42,703 bases of DNA from Methylophaga sp. (GTDB lineage: Bacteria; Pseudomonadota; Gammaproteobacteria; Nitrosococcales; Methylophagaceae). Location of the stretch: positions 1 to 42,703 of the forward strand of contig NZ_JAUSCC010000110.1 of NCBI RefSeq assembly GCF_030651745.1. The letters run 5' to 3'. Below the pieces are notes generated by a model, which was not told the origin of the DNA, ran no database searches, and saw only the letters and a program-made list of their open reading frames with translations. How positions within the stretch are numbered: position 1 is the stretch's first letter; each line of letters opens with the position of its first letter. Position numbers and translations under genes: made by a program. This document shows positions 34,175-42,090 of the stretch, piece after piece.

Positions 34175-35920
34175 ATGATAAAGCCACCGCCCCAGCAAAC
34201 TGAGTCTATGGACACAATCTCTAATCTCGACAATCTTGCAAAGTTGGCAAGCTACTCGTTTATGGACACGCTCAACTCTGATCCTGATGTAACATCAAAC
34301 GGAGCTGACCACTATCCCCGTCAAGTCTTCTCCGGCCACTATGTGCCTGTCAGTCCCACGCCACTCGAAAACCCCGAGTACGTCGCACATAGTAAAAACC
34401 TGTTTCGCGAACTGGGTTTCGCCGACAACATGGCTCAGTCGGCTGACTTTATGCGTGCGTTCTCCGGTAACCTTGCAAACGTTCCGGAGCCGATGCGTAA
34501 GATTGGATGGGCGACTGGCTATGCACTCTCTATATATGGCACCGAATACAAGCAGCAATGTCCTTTTCAGACCGGCAACGGATACGGCGATGGTCGTGCT
34601 ATTTCGGTGCTAGAGACCGTTATCAATGGTCATCGCTGGGAATTGCAGCTAAAAGGGGGAGGCCGAACGCCATACTGCCGCGGTGCTGATGGACGTGCTG
34701 TTTTGCGGTCAAGTGTTCGAGAGTTTCTGGCACAGGAGCACATGCACGCGCTTGGCGTTCCAACTTCACGGTCTCTGAGTTTGTACGTTTCTAAAACCGA
34801 GAAAGTAAGGCGTCCGTGGTACTCAGAAGGCTCACGCTCTAAGGATCCAGATACGGTTATATCGGAGCCAGCGGCTATTTCGACAAGGGTTGCACCGTCT
34901 TTTATTCGGGTTGGTCAAATTGAGCTGTTCGGTCGCCGTGCCCGTAGCAACGAACACCCGAAAGCGATGGAAGAGCTGGAGCAGATAGTCTTACACCTGA
35001 TCGAACGTGAGTATGGAGATGTCATCGACCAAAGACTGAGTACCCCCGAAAAAGTATTGTTGGTCGCACGCGAGTTCCGAAAACGCTTTACGTCGCTTAT
35101 TGCGAATTGGATCCGTGTCGGCTACTGCCAGGGTAACTTCAACAGCGACAATTGTGCTGCAGGTGGATTTACACTCGACTACGGCCCATTCGGATTCTGC
35201 GAACTGTTTGATCCGCATTACCAGTCATGGACAGGGGGAGGTCAACACTTTGCGTTTCTGAATCAACCCGCTGCAGCAGAACAAAACTTTCGCATGTTTT
35301 GTACAGCGTTACGGCCATTGCTGACTTCGCATCAGGACTCTCAGCAAGAACTGGACGAGATACAAAGCAGCTTTGTATCAGTAATGCAGGTGGAAATGGA
35401 GAAAATGTGGGCAGCCAAACTTGGCCTTGATAACTTTAACGCGGAGTTATTTAGCGAGCTTGCATCGCTGATGATGGAAACATCAGTTGATTACACCATT
35501 TTCTTTCGTGAACTCTCAATGGTGCCCGACGATATTGGTCCACTCAAAAAAAGCTTTTATAAGAACACGACATATACGAAAGACCCCGAGCGAATGAATA
35601 TTCGCTGGACACAGTGGCTCACTAAATGGAAAGCGCTTGTCGTTAAGGCCCATTCTAATGCTGCTCAACCTTTCTCAAGTGAGGAGCTTTGTAGTCAGAT
35701 GAAACGGGTTAACCCAAAATACAGTTTGCGGGAATGGTTTGTGGTACCGGCTTATCAGCAAGCGATGGCGGGGGACTACTCTCTACTTCGAGAGCTGCAA
35801 GAAATAATGACCAAGCCTTACGACGAACAATCCAAAGAGGTAGAAGAGAAATACTACAGGATGAAACCACTCGAGTTTTTTGAGATGCCAGGTGTAGCGT
35901 TTTATAGTTGCTCGTCCTAG
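34175..35920 (+). CDS. selO: SelO-family protein AMPylase-like pseudokinase
   Basis: This long SelO/YdiU-family protein transfers AMP from ATP to proteins in studied members. Motifs: [33 protein letters not shown] (the nucleotide-binding Lys), the LRSSVREFL segment, GNFNSDN with its metal-binding Asn and Asp, [14 protein letters not shown], and the C-terminal end YSCSS with the conserved penultimate cysteine. At 581 aa it is longer than E. coli SelO (about 478), with extra N-terminal and insert sequence. The catalytic-loop His-Gly of typical members reads Tyr-Cys-Gln-Gly here. Starts: ATG at 34175 (GGAG 7-10 bases upstream), with 34112 and 34208 as alternatives. The 33883-34174 gap shows no gene. 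Confidence 0.88.
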   Translation: MIKPPPQQTESMDTISNLDNLAKLASYSFMDTLNSDPDVTSNGADHYPRQVFSGHYVPVSPTPLENPEYVAHSKNLFRELGFADNMAQSADFMRAFSGNLANVPEPMRKIGWATGYALSIYGTEYKQQCPFQTGNGYGDGRAISVLETVINGHRWELQLKGGGRTPYCRGADGRAVLRSSVREFLAQEHMHALGVPTSRSLSLYVSKTEKVRRPWYSEGSRSKDPDTVISEPAAISTRVAPSFIRVGQIELFGRRARSNEHPKAMEELEQIVLHLIEREYGDVIDQRLSTPEKVLLVAREFRKRFTSLIANWIRVGYCQGNFNSDNCAAGGFTLDYGPFGFCELFDPHYQSWTGGGQHFAFLNQPAAAEQNFRMFCTALRPLLTSHQDSQQELDEIQSSFVSVMQVEMEKMWAAKLGLDNFNAELFSELASLMMETSVDYTIFFRELSMVPDDIGPLKKSFYKNTTYTKDPERMNIRWTQWLTKWKALVVKAHSNAAQPFSSEELCSQMKRVNPKYSLREWFVVPAYQQAMAGDYSLLRELQEIMTKPYDEQSKEVEEKYYRMKPLEFFEMPGVAFYSCSS

Positions 35921-36110
35921 TTTACTGAGCCTGCCAGTCGTAATTGGAAAATTACCTGCCGGTTACAATCCTGTTAATACGTATCTATTAAAGCGGATGG
36001 TAAATCATATGAATAAGATGACAGTTATCTATCAGCTCGTTAAACGTTAAATGAGAATTCAATATTTGAAAAAATAGTCCACAGCTTTTAAATCTTTATA
36101 AATTTAACCA

Positions 36111-36196
36111 TTCAGAATTTAAAATCTTGTGGGGTTTGTATGGTAAAAACTCTCAGATTTTAAATTCTGAACCATCTTAGAAAACTAATCTTTTTG
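36111..36196. repeat. 17-bp inverted repeat and dispersed AT-rich repeat, copy B
   Basis: TTCAGAATTTAAAATCT (36111-36127) is the exact complement of AGATTTTAAATTCTGAA (36155-36171). The second arm starts a stretch like the one at 20856-20903. The element lies between selO and dif, on the host side. The rest of 35921-36110 is AT-rich and shows no gene. Confidence 0.55.
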
Positions 36197-36222
36197 TCAT
36201 AACGCACATTATCGGAATATCT

Positions 36223-36645
36223 CTAAACTGATTTCCGGGTGAGAGTTCTACTCAATTTCTTGCCGATCCATAAGTTCGTATAATGTATATTATTTCCGTT
36301 TAACTCACCCGCTGAAACCGTTGATACAGCAGGGTTCACCAACATTGGCACTACGTTTAAACTTAAAGCAAGCATCCCAGCAACACCTGTAGATTTAGCC
36401 AGCTGAATCCATTTGTTTCTGGTTACATCGTCTTTTGCTCTCTGAGCTTCCATATCGGCAATAACTGCCAGAACAGGCACGTCTAAAACCTCCGCAACTT
36501 GTAGTGCAGCAGCATTATCCATTCCTTGTCCATCACGATATTGGTAAATTTTATTAGGCTTCCATCCTAGCTTGATAGCTACTGCGTAATCAGTGTCTAA
36601 ACCGTTGCGGCGCTTGATTTCTTGTATGTATTCGTAACTATTCAT
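36223..36645 (-). CDS. DUF3693-like phage control protein whose end crosses dif
   Basis: This 140-residue protein has an HTH-like N-terminal part (YAVAIKLGWKPNKIYQYRDG, then AAALQVAEVLDVPVLAVIAD) and a C-terminal hydrophobic segment (STGVAGMLALSLNVVPMLV). Similar DUF3693 proteins occur in Vibrio and related filamentous phages and are usually shorter. I take the ATG at 36643-36645, with GGAGG nine bases upstream, rather than the far one at 36672. The last 26 codons lie in or beyond the dif site, so in the integrated state the tail is made from host DNA. It is divergent from the replication gene and probably represses it via the inverted repeats between. Confidence 0.8.
   Translation of the reverse strand: MNSYEYIQEIKRRNGLDTDYAVAIKLGWKPNKIYQYRDGQGMDNAAALQVAEVLDVPVLAVIADMEAQRAKDDVTRNKWIQLAKSTGVAGMLALSLNVVPMLVNPAVSTVSAGELNGNNIHYTNLWIGKKLSRTLTRKSV
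36273..36300. other. dif: left dif-like junction (hybrid of host dif and phage attP)
   Basis: The XerC arm AGTTCGTATAA (36273-36283), the centre TGTATA, and the XerD arm TTATTTCCGTT (36290-36300) are the outer half of host dif joined to the phage half. The XerD side departs from the usual TTATGTTAAAT. Confidence 0.9.
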
Positions 36646-36689
36646 GATGGCCTCCAATGTGAACCTGTTCATATTCTATGCGCAAAGAT

Positions 36690-36729
36690 TATACCTTGGG
36701 TATTGAATATATACTTTAACCAAGGTATA
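36690..36729. promoter_or_regulatory. inverted-repeat operator between control and replication genes
   Basis: TATACCTTGG (36690-36699) pairs with CCAAGGTATA (36720-36729) around a 20-base centre. The first arm also forms the small palindrome ATACC-TTG-GGTAT. TATATA -10-like sequences lie in it. It is the likely switch site of the divergent promoters. Confidence 0.65.
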
Positions 36730-36789
36730 TATCATGCCCAATGAATAAGCAGCCGGACAAAACAACGTCCTGAACCGCTCAAGGTTTCT

Positions 36790-36840
36790 TTACGGTTGCT
36801 CTAATGAGCGGGGATGGGCACCTACACAGAGCAACCGTAA
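36790..36840. other. candidate phage replication origin hairpin
   Basis: The perfect 12-bp inverted repeat TTACGGTTGCTC (36790-36801) and GAGCAACCGTAA (36829-36840) encloses a G-rich 27-base loop. It lies just before the HUH replication gene, where a plus-strand nick site is expected. It could instead be an attenuator. Confidence 0.55.
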
Positions 36841-36933
36841 TGACTCGATTAGAACGCAATACACAAGCTTTCCTCTTTGGCCTTGGTCTGCCATTCCTCG
36901 TTTTTTCAATCACAGTTTTACTCGGTTAAGACC

Positions 36934-37830
36934 ATGAAAACAGCGAGCCACGAAGTGGCGAAGCCTAGACTTGAACTGGGAACACTTAATGACGAGCGGG
37001 TTAAAACCCCACTAAATACAGACACTGAGCTATCTGGTCTTAGAACACTGAACGATGTTTATTCGATAATTTCAGACGATAGAAATTCAGGTAAAGGCTG
37101 GTACACAAAAGTAGTTGCTTTTAATTCTGGCGATGTTGAATGCATTGCACTGAAACTCGATTCAGACCAAAGCATTCGCAAAGGCGGCGGTGCAAAACGT
37201 TCGAACACTCAAAAATCCGAAATGGACGAAATCGTTCTACAAAAATCTCAAGCTCGTGCAAAAAAAAACGTTCGCTATAAATCACTCATGCTCAATGCAG
37301 ACCGCATGTTGACATTGACCTATCGAGAAAACAAAACTGATTTAGATTTAGCTCGTGCTGATTTAGCAAAATTCAGCCGGGCTATGAAAGATACATTCGG
37401 CAAGCAATGGCAATACATTGCCGTACCAGAATTTCAGAAACGTGGCGCTGTTCACTTCCACTTAGCTATCAGTGGTTTTTACCCAGTTAAAACCGTTCGA
37501 TCAATCTGGCGTTCTGTTGTAGGTGATGGAAACATAGACATCACCTCACCAAAAATCGCGATTGGCAAAAACTCATGGAATCCACGCCGCATTGCTAATT
37601 ACTTAGCTAAGTACATCACAAAAACTGATTCTGTCTCATTCAATAAACGGCGTTATTCATCATCAAACATACCTTCACCGCCATTCGTAACCGGATGGCT
37701 ACCAATCACAATCGGTCTGTGTCCTGAAATCATTATGTGTCGCATTATCCGGATGCTTTCCAACCGTGAACCAACTGACTTTTATGAAACGTCAGAATCT
37801 TACTACCCATTAATAATCGTATCCACTTAG
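36934..37830 (+). CDS. phage rolling-circle replication initiation protein (gpII-like)
   Basis: This 298-residue HUH-type nickase for filamentous phage replication has the HUH motif visible as His174-Phe-His176 in GAVHFHLAISG, and the tyrosine motif in RRIANYLAKYITK about 50 residues later, with Tyr and Lys. It nicks the plus-strand origin and ligates the displaced strand. The ATG at 36934 is chosen; the frame begins at a TTG 57 bases upstream without better signals. The C-terminal third is aromatic and differs from known relatives. It leads the phage operon. Confidence 0.9.
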   Translation: MKTASHEVAKPRLELGTLNDERVKTPLNTDTELSGLRTLNDVYSIISDDRNSGKGWYTKVVAFNSGDVECIALKLDSDQSIRKGGGAKRSNTQKSEMDEIVLQKSQARAKKNVRYKSLMLNADRMLTLTYRENKTDLDLARADLAKFSRAMKDTFGKQWQYIAVPEFQKRGAVHFHLAISGFYPVKTVRSIWRSVVGDGNIDITSPKIAIGKNSWNPRRIANYLAKYITKTDSVSFNKRRYSSSNIPSPPFVTGWLPITIGLCPEIIMCRIIRMLSNREPTDFYETSESYYPLIIVST

Positions 37831-37842
37831 GAGCAACCTAAA

Positions 37843-38157
37843 ATGAAACCACGTATTGAATTTACTGAACAAACTCGACTACCAACACAGTTATCAAATT
37901 TAACTACCCGCAACGATGAGCCAATCTATCAAGCTCTACAAGTTGCCTACTTGCATGACGGTGGCAAATATCCAACACCATTTAACTACCGCCTTTATCA
38001 AGGCTCAGATAAAAACAAAGCTGATGCAGCTAATCCAATGCCTGTAGGTCACTACACACTGAAAGATTCAGCCGTAGGTGTTGCCTACCAGAATCTAAAT
38101 TGCGACTTCTCACAAATTGAACCTTTACCAGTTCAGCAAAAACAAACAGCCGCATAA
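37843..38157 (+). CDS. probable phage ssDNA-binding protein (gpV position)
   Basis: This 104-residue protein follows the replication gene by 12 bases, exactly where filamentous phages place their single-strand DNA-binding protein. It has beta-rich stretches (PIYQALQVAYLHDGG, PFNYRLYQGS) and many aromatic residues, and no signal peptide. AGGAG lies before the ATG. Sequence similarity to M13 gpV is not evident by eye, so the role is inferred from position and size. Confidence 0.75.
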   Translation: MKPRIEFTEQTRLPTQLSNLTTRNDEPIYQALQVAYLHDGGKYPTPFNYRLYQGSDKNKADAANPMPVGHYTLKDSAVGVAYQNLNCDFSQIEPLPVQQKQTAA

Positions 38158-38160
38158 ACA

Positions 38161-38313
38161 ATGACCATGTTCACTGAAACTGGCTTTCCTGAAACTGAAA
38201 TAGATGATGAGTCATTTCATCTGTATCAGTCTCAATTCAACGAATTTGCGACATGCGCATGTGACGGAAGGAACATGCGAATGACGCAAACGGGTGATGA
38301 CCTTCATCAATAA
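38161..38313 (+). CDS. small phage protein of unknown function
   Basis: This 50-codon frame, starting MTMFTETGFPETEIDDESFH, lies between the ssDNA-binding and coat genes, three bases after the former and 23 before the latter. It is acidic, with two cysteines in ATCACDG. It has no TM and so is not a coat protein. The tight packing supports a real gene, but I cannot name it. Confidence 0.55.
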   Translation: MTMFTETGFPETEIDDESFHLYQSQFNEFATCACDGRNMRMTQTGDDLHQ

Positions 38314-38336
38314 CTTAACCTCTAGGAGTAACAAAA

Positions 38337-38552
38337 ATGAAACTTTTAAATCAAGCTAAAAAATTCGGCTCTAAAGTAGCTGCTTCAACAACTGCTCTAG
38401 CATTAACAGCTGGAACTGCAATGGCTGAAGTACCTGCTGCCGTTCAAACCAAAATGGATGCTGCTGAAACTATCGGTATTGCAATCGCAACTGCTGTGCT
38501 TGGCATCATCGTTGCCATCGCAGTGTACAAACATATCCGCCGCGGCGCATAA
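38337..38552 (+). CDS. major coat protein (gpVIII-like)
   Basis: This 71-residue precursor has a signal peptide of about 30 residues (ALALTAGTAMA, cleavage before EVPAAV) and a 41-residue mature coat: an acidic amphipathic start, a TM segment (IGIAIATAVLGIIVAIAVY) and a basic end KHIRRGA that contacts DNA. This is the class I filamentous coat architecture. A hairpin terminator follows and probably limits transcription downstream. TAGGAGTAAC precedes the ATG. Confidence 0.93.
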   Translation: MKLLNQAKKFGSKVAASTTALALTAGTAMAEVPAAVQTKMDAAETIGIAIATAVLGIIVAIAVYKHIRRGA

Positions 38553-38558
38553 GTGGAA

Positions 38559-38578
38559 GGGGAGTCGAAAGGCTCCCC
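38559..38578 (+). terminator. terminator after the coat gene
   Basis: GGGGAG (38559-38564) pairs with CTCCCC (38573-38578), followed by GTTCTT. Its position matches the gene VIII terminator of other inoviruses. Confidence 0.7.
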
Positions 38579-38587
38579 GTTCTTATC

Positions 38588-38896
38588 ATGTACCTATATA
38601 AAAATTTCTGTTATGAAACCATCGACGAAGTTGCAGACTCGATTTACTCGGAAGTTTTTCTGGGCAATGGCGACGCGATTAATTCGGTTACTGTGGCGGG
38701 CAATACTGTTCAGATAACTGCCTCTAATCAAAACAGTTCATACCTGGTAACCACAACACCACCGTCATGCACTCAACCAGGTTTCAATAATTCATTCTTT
38801 GGCGTCGACGTAGACACTGCCGCCGAACTCGGTTTCATGTGTGCATTCGCTGTCATTTCAGTGTGGTGCATCAAAATAGCAAAAAGGGGTGCCTAA
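38588..38896 (+). CDS. minor phage membrane protein
   Basis: This 102-residue protein has a polar, Asn/Ser/Thr-rich N-terminal part with two cysteines and one C-terminal TM segment (LGFMCAFAVISVWCIKIAKRG). It has no obvious signal peptide. It ends with KRGA, like the coat protein end RRGA. It lies after the coat-gene terminator and overlaps the next tiny gene by one base. It is probably a minor coat or assembly protein. Confidence 0.7.
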   Translation: MYLYKNFCYETIDEVADSIYSEVFLGNGDAINSVTVAGNTVQITASNQNSSYLVTTTPPSCTQPGFNNSFFGVDVDTAAELGFMCAFAVISVWCIKIAKRGA

Positions 38897-38961
38897 TGGA
38901 TTTCTACGCCGTAGCAATATTCGCAACAATCATGATTTGCGTATTAGTGGCCATGTACTAA
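38896..38961 (+). CDS. tiny phage coat-like peptide
   Basis: This 21-residue peptide (MDFYAVAIFATIMICVLVAM plus Tyr) is almost entirely a TM segment. Size and position fit the end-cap coat proteins gpVII/gpIX. Its ATG overlaps the previous stop and its stop overlaps the next ATG, so all three genes are translationally linked. Confidence 0.65.
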   Translation: MDFYAVAIFATIMICVLVAMY

Positions 38962-40148
38962 TGACCAGAATATTACTCCGCATCTGGCTGGTGATTCTTG
39001 GCCTATCAGTTGCCGGAATGGCAATTGGTTTACTCATATTTCTAACCACTGGTAATGCACAAGCCAATGCTGTACTACAGCAACCATTCCAACCAACCTC
39101 AATAAATCGCATGGTCTCCAGTTCATCCCTTGTGACAGCTTCAACCAGGTTTGCCGGTGTAACCGCTTCAAACCAATCTGTCTATGCTGTTCGTGCTGTT
39201 GAAATTGGTAAAGCTTCTGTTGCAAATGCAATCAAAACTAGGTCTTTAACACCTTGGGGAATCGCGCTTGTAACTGCACTAACTGCTGCTGATTACTTCT
39301 ATAATCCTGAAACTCAGCAATGGGAGACCACAACCAGACCTGATGCTTGGGACATTGTAAATGAACAAAACCTCTGTGAATCCCCTGGTATCGGCCCCGG
39401 AAATAGAATGGCTGGAATATCAATGGGTACATGTTTCAATCACGTTCGCTCAACTTTCGGTAATTTTCAACCTGCTGGCGTTATCCTGCACCCAACTGGC
39501 AACCAATCTTCATACCCATACATACAATATTGCCTACAGCGCGTCGGCGCTTCTGGTTGTGGCAATGCAAATTTTTTCCGATTACCTCGTTCCTTGCAGC
39601 AACCTGCAGCACCCTTTAATCCGTGGCCTCAACCTGCATCTAATGACCAGCTTTTTGACTTTTACCGCAATCTATCACCATCACAACAGGCTGATTTACT
39701 AACAGACCCATATACCGGCTTTCCTGATGCAGCAACTATCCCCGAATTCCAAACGGCTGCTGACCAAATTAGCTCAAACTGGAATGCTAACAACGATGGC
39801 AATCCAGATACCGTCCCAAATCCTGACCCAACTGAACAAACATCAACCGAACCATTCCCGGAAGAAGCTCAAGAGCAGGATATCTGTAAAGCAAATCCTG
39901 AAATTCTAGCTTGCCAGGAACTTGGTGAAACTCCCGACGAAACACCAATCGACGAACAACAATTACCATTTGACTACCAGCCAGTCAGCTTTTCCGGAAA
40001 CGCTTCATGCCCTGCCTCAATTCAGATGGGTGGTGGCATTCAATATGATTATGATGCCGCTTGTTCATTCGCTTCCGGAGTCAAGCCCGCTGTTATCACA
40101 ATGGCTCTATTAACTGGCGTATTTGTTATGGGAGGCTTCAGACGATGA
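38961..40148 (+). CDS. phage adhesin/minor coat, TspB-like (gpIII position)
   Basis: This 395-residue protein has an N-terminal signal/TM segment (LLRIWLVILGLSVAGMAIGL), an adsorption region with four cysteines in the middle (LCESPG, GTCFNHV, YCLQRVGASGC), a Pro/Glu/Thr-rich linker near residues 280-330, and a C-terminal domain with CPASIQM, DAACSFASGVKPAV and a final TM ending GGFRR. The end resembles TspB-like inovirus proteins. It should bind the host pilus or receptor and anchor the particle end. The start at 38961 is set by the ATGA overlap. Confidence 0.82.
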   Translation: MTRILLRIWLVILGLSVAGMAIGLLIFLTTGNAQANAVLQQPFQPTSINRMVSSSSLVTASTRFAGVTASNQSVYAVRAVEIGKASVANAIKTRSLTPWGIALVTALTAADYFYNPETQQWETTTRPDAWDIVNEQNLCESPGIGPGNRMAGISMGTCFNHVRSTFGNFQPAGVILHPTGNQSSYPYIQYCLQRVGASGCGNANFFRLPRSLQQPAAPFNPWPQPASNDQLFDFYRNLSPSQQADLLTDPYTGFPDAATIPEFQTAADQISSNWNANNDGNPDTVPNPDPTEQTSTEPFPEEAQEQDICKANPEILACQELGETPDETPIDEQQLPFDYQPVSFSGNASCPASIQMGGGIQYDYDAACSFASGVKPAVITMALLTGVFVMGGFRR

Positions 40149-40420
40149 AAGGCTTAGCTAAATTACTATTCGGAATGGTCGACCTGGCACCTGGTCGCGT
40201 ACTTGCTGCACTCGGAATGGGGTTCATCTCATTCGGTGCCATAACAGCAATTTTAAATGCCCTGGTTTCACAAGCCCAAAATTCCTGGAACAGCCTTGCC
40301 GGTGTTGCATTACAAATTGCATCCCTTGCAGGCATTCCTGAAGCTCTCGGAATCGTATTCGGTGCATCCATCGCCAGAGCAGCAATTGAATTCTTACCAA
40401 AACTCGGAAAACTCGCATGA
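40145..40420 (+). CDS. DUF2523-like minor coat protein (gpVI position)
   Basis: This 91-residue membrane protein has two hydrophobic segments (about 18-40 and 54-75), the usual shape of DUF2523/gpVI proteins that join the adhesin to the coat. The ATG at 40145 overlaps the adhesin stop (ATGA), and its stop overlaps the Zot start in the same way. The longer frame starting at 40061 is inside the adhesin and is rejected. Confidence 0.82.
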   Translation: MKGLAKLLFGMVDLAPGRVLAALGMGFISFGAITAILNALVSQAQNSWNSLAGVALQIASLAGIPEALGIVFGASIARAAIEFLPKLGKLA

Positions 40421-41466
40421 TTAACCTTATTACAGGTACACCCGGCTCAGGTAAAACCGCCTATGCACTAGATTTCATGTTGAAATCAGTTAAAGAGGGC
40501 AGAGCTCTATACGTCCACGGCATTCCTGATTTGAAATTACCGCATATTGTCGCTTATTGTGATTCACCATCATGCGACGTTTGTACCCATTACACCCAGG
40601 AAGAAAAAGAAACAAAAATGATGCCCGCCAATGAGTGGCATAAATGGGCACCTGATGGTGCCGTTATGTTTTTTGACGAAGCACAGAATATTTACCGTCC
40701 ACGTTCAAGTGGTGCCAAAGTTCCTGAAAACGTTGCAGCATTTGAAGTTCATAGACACAAAGGTCTGGATTTCTTCCTGATAACACAATCACCACGATTA
40801 ATTGATAGCAACGTTCGCGCCCTGGTATCGCGTCACATCCATTTACGTGTCAACTGGAAAGGTCGAAAACAATTCGAATGGCCTGAAACAAAAGATAATC
40901 CACAATCAACAAGTGATGCTGTTACATCATCCTATACGCTAAATAAAAAGATATTCCCGCTATATAAATCAGCATCACTACATACCAAGCAACAACGTAA
41001 AATCCCTCCAGCCGTATTTTTCGCCATAGCCGTTGTGTGTGTTACTGCATACTCTTTTTACAGAGTATTTTCCGGAATTACCGCCGCACAGCAGCCCGGC
41101 GCCTCAGTAGAGGAGTCGGGCAGCCCCGACAGACAAACAGCCACCTTCCAGCAAACTGTAGCCAGGGTAAATCCTCCGACACCAAGTATTGATACTCGAT
41201 TTGATTTTCGACCAACTTTCCCAGGGATACTCGAATCTGCACCCGCATATGCCAGTATCGTCACAGTTAAAGACTTTCCACGAATTGCCGGCTGCATATC
41301 GCGTCCACCTAAATGCACTTGTTACACACAACAAGGCACTGTTTATCCAACTACACCAGACAAATGCAACTCCCATATAAACTCTGAACCACAATCATTC
41401 AATCCATATATTGAACCGCAACAAATAGCACAATCTGAACCGCCTAAAGAAACGCCTAAACCGTAA
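40417..41466 (+). CDS. zot: Zot-like phage assembly ATPase (gpI)
   Basis: This 349-residue assembly protein has Walker A GTPGSGKT at residues 7-14 and Walker B VMFFDEAQ near 85, an SSYTLNKKIFPLYKS linker, one TM (VFFAIAVVCVTAYSFY near 195-212) and a periplasmic Pro-rich tail with a Cys pair (CISRPPKCTC). In filamentous phages this inner-membrane protein drives extrusion of the particle. Its name comes from the Vibrio cholerae toxin-like relative, but nothing here suggests a toxin. A terminator follows. Confidence 0.93.
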   Translation: MINLITGTPGSGKTAYALDFMLKSVKEGRALYVHGIPDLKLPHIVAYCDSPSCDVCTHYTQEEKETKMMPANEWHKWAPDGAVMFFDEAQNIYRPRSSGAKVPENVAAFEVHRHKGLDFFLITQSPRLIDSNVRALVSRHIHLRVNWKGRKQFEWPETKDNPQSTSDAVTSSYTLNKKIFPLYKSASLHTKQQRKIPPAVFFAIAVVCVTAYSFYRVFSGITAAQQPGASVEESGSPDRQTATFQQTVARVNPPTPSIDTRFDFRPTFPGILESAPAYASIVTVKDFPRIAGCISRPPKCTCYTQQGTVYPTTPDKCNSHINSEPQSFNPYIEPQQIAQSEPPKETPKP

Positions 41467-41473
41467 AACCTTC

Positions 41474-41502
41474 GGCCTGATTAACGCCAGGCCTTTTTTT
41501 TA
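41474..41502 (+). terminator. terminator after zot
   Basis: GGCCTG (41474-41479) pairs with CAGGCC (41488-41493) and is followed by nine T. It ends the phage structural operon. Confidence 0.9.
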
Positions 41503-41537
41503 ATTCTATCTTTTGTGGCACGTAAGCCATCCCGCAT

Positions 41538-41981
41538 CTACTCAGAATCCCGTCTTTCAATCGCCCGTAATGCAATCCTGTTTACCGTTGGAAAGGGTAT
41601 TACATTTGATGTTTTTTCTGGTCCTGAAAAATCCTTACTTTTGATAAGATCACGAAGCTTTCCATTTTCCCGTTCGTAACCTCTGATGATATCTCTATCA
41701 AGCCTAGCTGCTCGAATGTCACCAGGTGTAAATGGATGACCTTCAGGAGTCCATAAAAAGCCATTGAAAAAAGCCCAGCCTTGCCAGCCTGATTTTGCTG
41801 ACAATTCCGGGCAGTCACCTGAAAGTAATTTTAAAGCGGGAATAACGCCGGTCGGGGTTTTATTAATTCTGTACCAGCGTTCGACAGTTTGAATTGAAAC
41901 ATTAAAGAATTTAGCAGTTTCTTTTTTAGTTAAACGAGCACGAAGCAAAACCTCTCGATAAGTCATTTTTTCGACGTCCAT
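41538..41981 (-). CDS. phage HTH regulator (DUF3653-like)
   Basis: This 147-residue cytoplasmic protein begins with a helix-turn-helix (YREVLLRARLTKKETAKFFN, then VSIQTVERWYR), followed by a Trp-rich stretch (GWQGWAFFNGFLWTPEGHPF) typical of DUF3653 phage regulators. The ATG at 41979-41981 gives the full HTH. No good ribosome binding site is visible. It faces the structural genes from the other strand and may act with the DUF3693-like protein in lysogenic control. Confidence 0.78.
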   Translation of the reverse strand: MDVEKMTYREVLLRARLTKKETAKFFNVSIQTVERWYRINKTPTGVIPALKLLSGDCPELSAKSGWQGWAFFNGFLWTPEGHPFTPGDIRAARLDRDIIRGYERENGKLRDLIKSKDFSGPEKTSNVIPFPTVNRIALRAIERRDSE

Positions 41982-42062
41982 AATTCAAAACTGATGAGTA
42001 TGCAAATTTCGTTCTTGCACTTAAATTTTCGTACCAACGGCGTCTTCTTAGCATTCTCATCA

Positions 42063-42090
42063 ACTTCGTATAATGTATATTATGTTAAAT
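42063..42090. other. dif: right dif-like junction (hybrid of phage attP and host dif)
   Basis: ACTTCGTATAA (42063-42073), the centre TGTATA, and TTATGTTAAAT (42080-42090). The XerD arm is identical to that of E. coli dif as I know it. The right part belongs to the host and the left part to the phage. Confidence 0.92.

Larger units (their letters stand above)
36284..42079. mobile_element. complete filamentous prophage (inovirus) integrated at dif
   Basis: About 5.8 kb lies between two dif-like sites whose centres are identical (TGTATA). It has the inovirus gene order: a control gene, HUH replication protein, presumed ssDNA-binding protein, major coat with terminator, small coat proteins, adhesin, DUF2523, and Zot, followed by an HTH protein on the other strand. 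No integrase is encoded, so it depends on host XerC/XerD as CTX-type phages do. Except at the left junction no gene looks broken, so it may be inducible. G+C and coding style differ little from the host. Confidence 0.93.

Noticed and set aside
40417..41466. Zot as a toxin gene
   Set aside because: It has the Walker motifs and membrane layout of phage assembly ATPases and lies in the structural operon.
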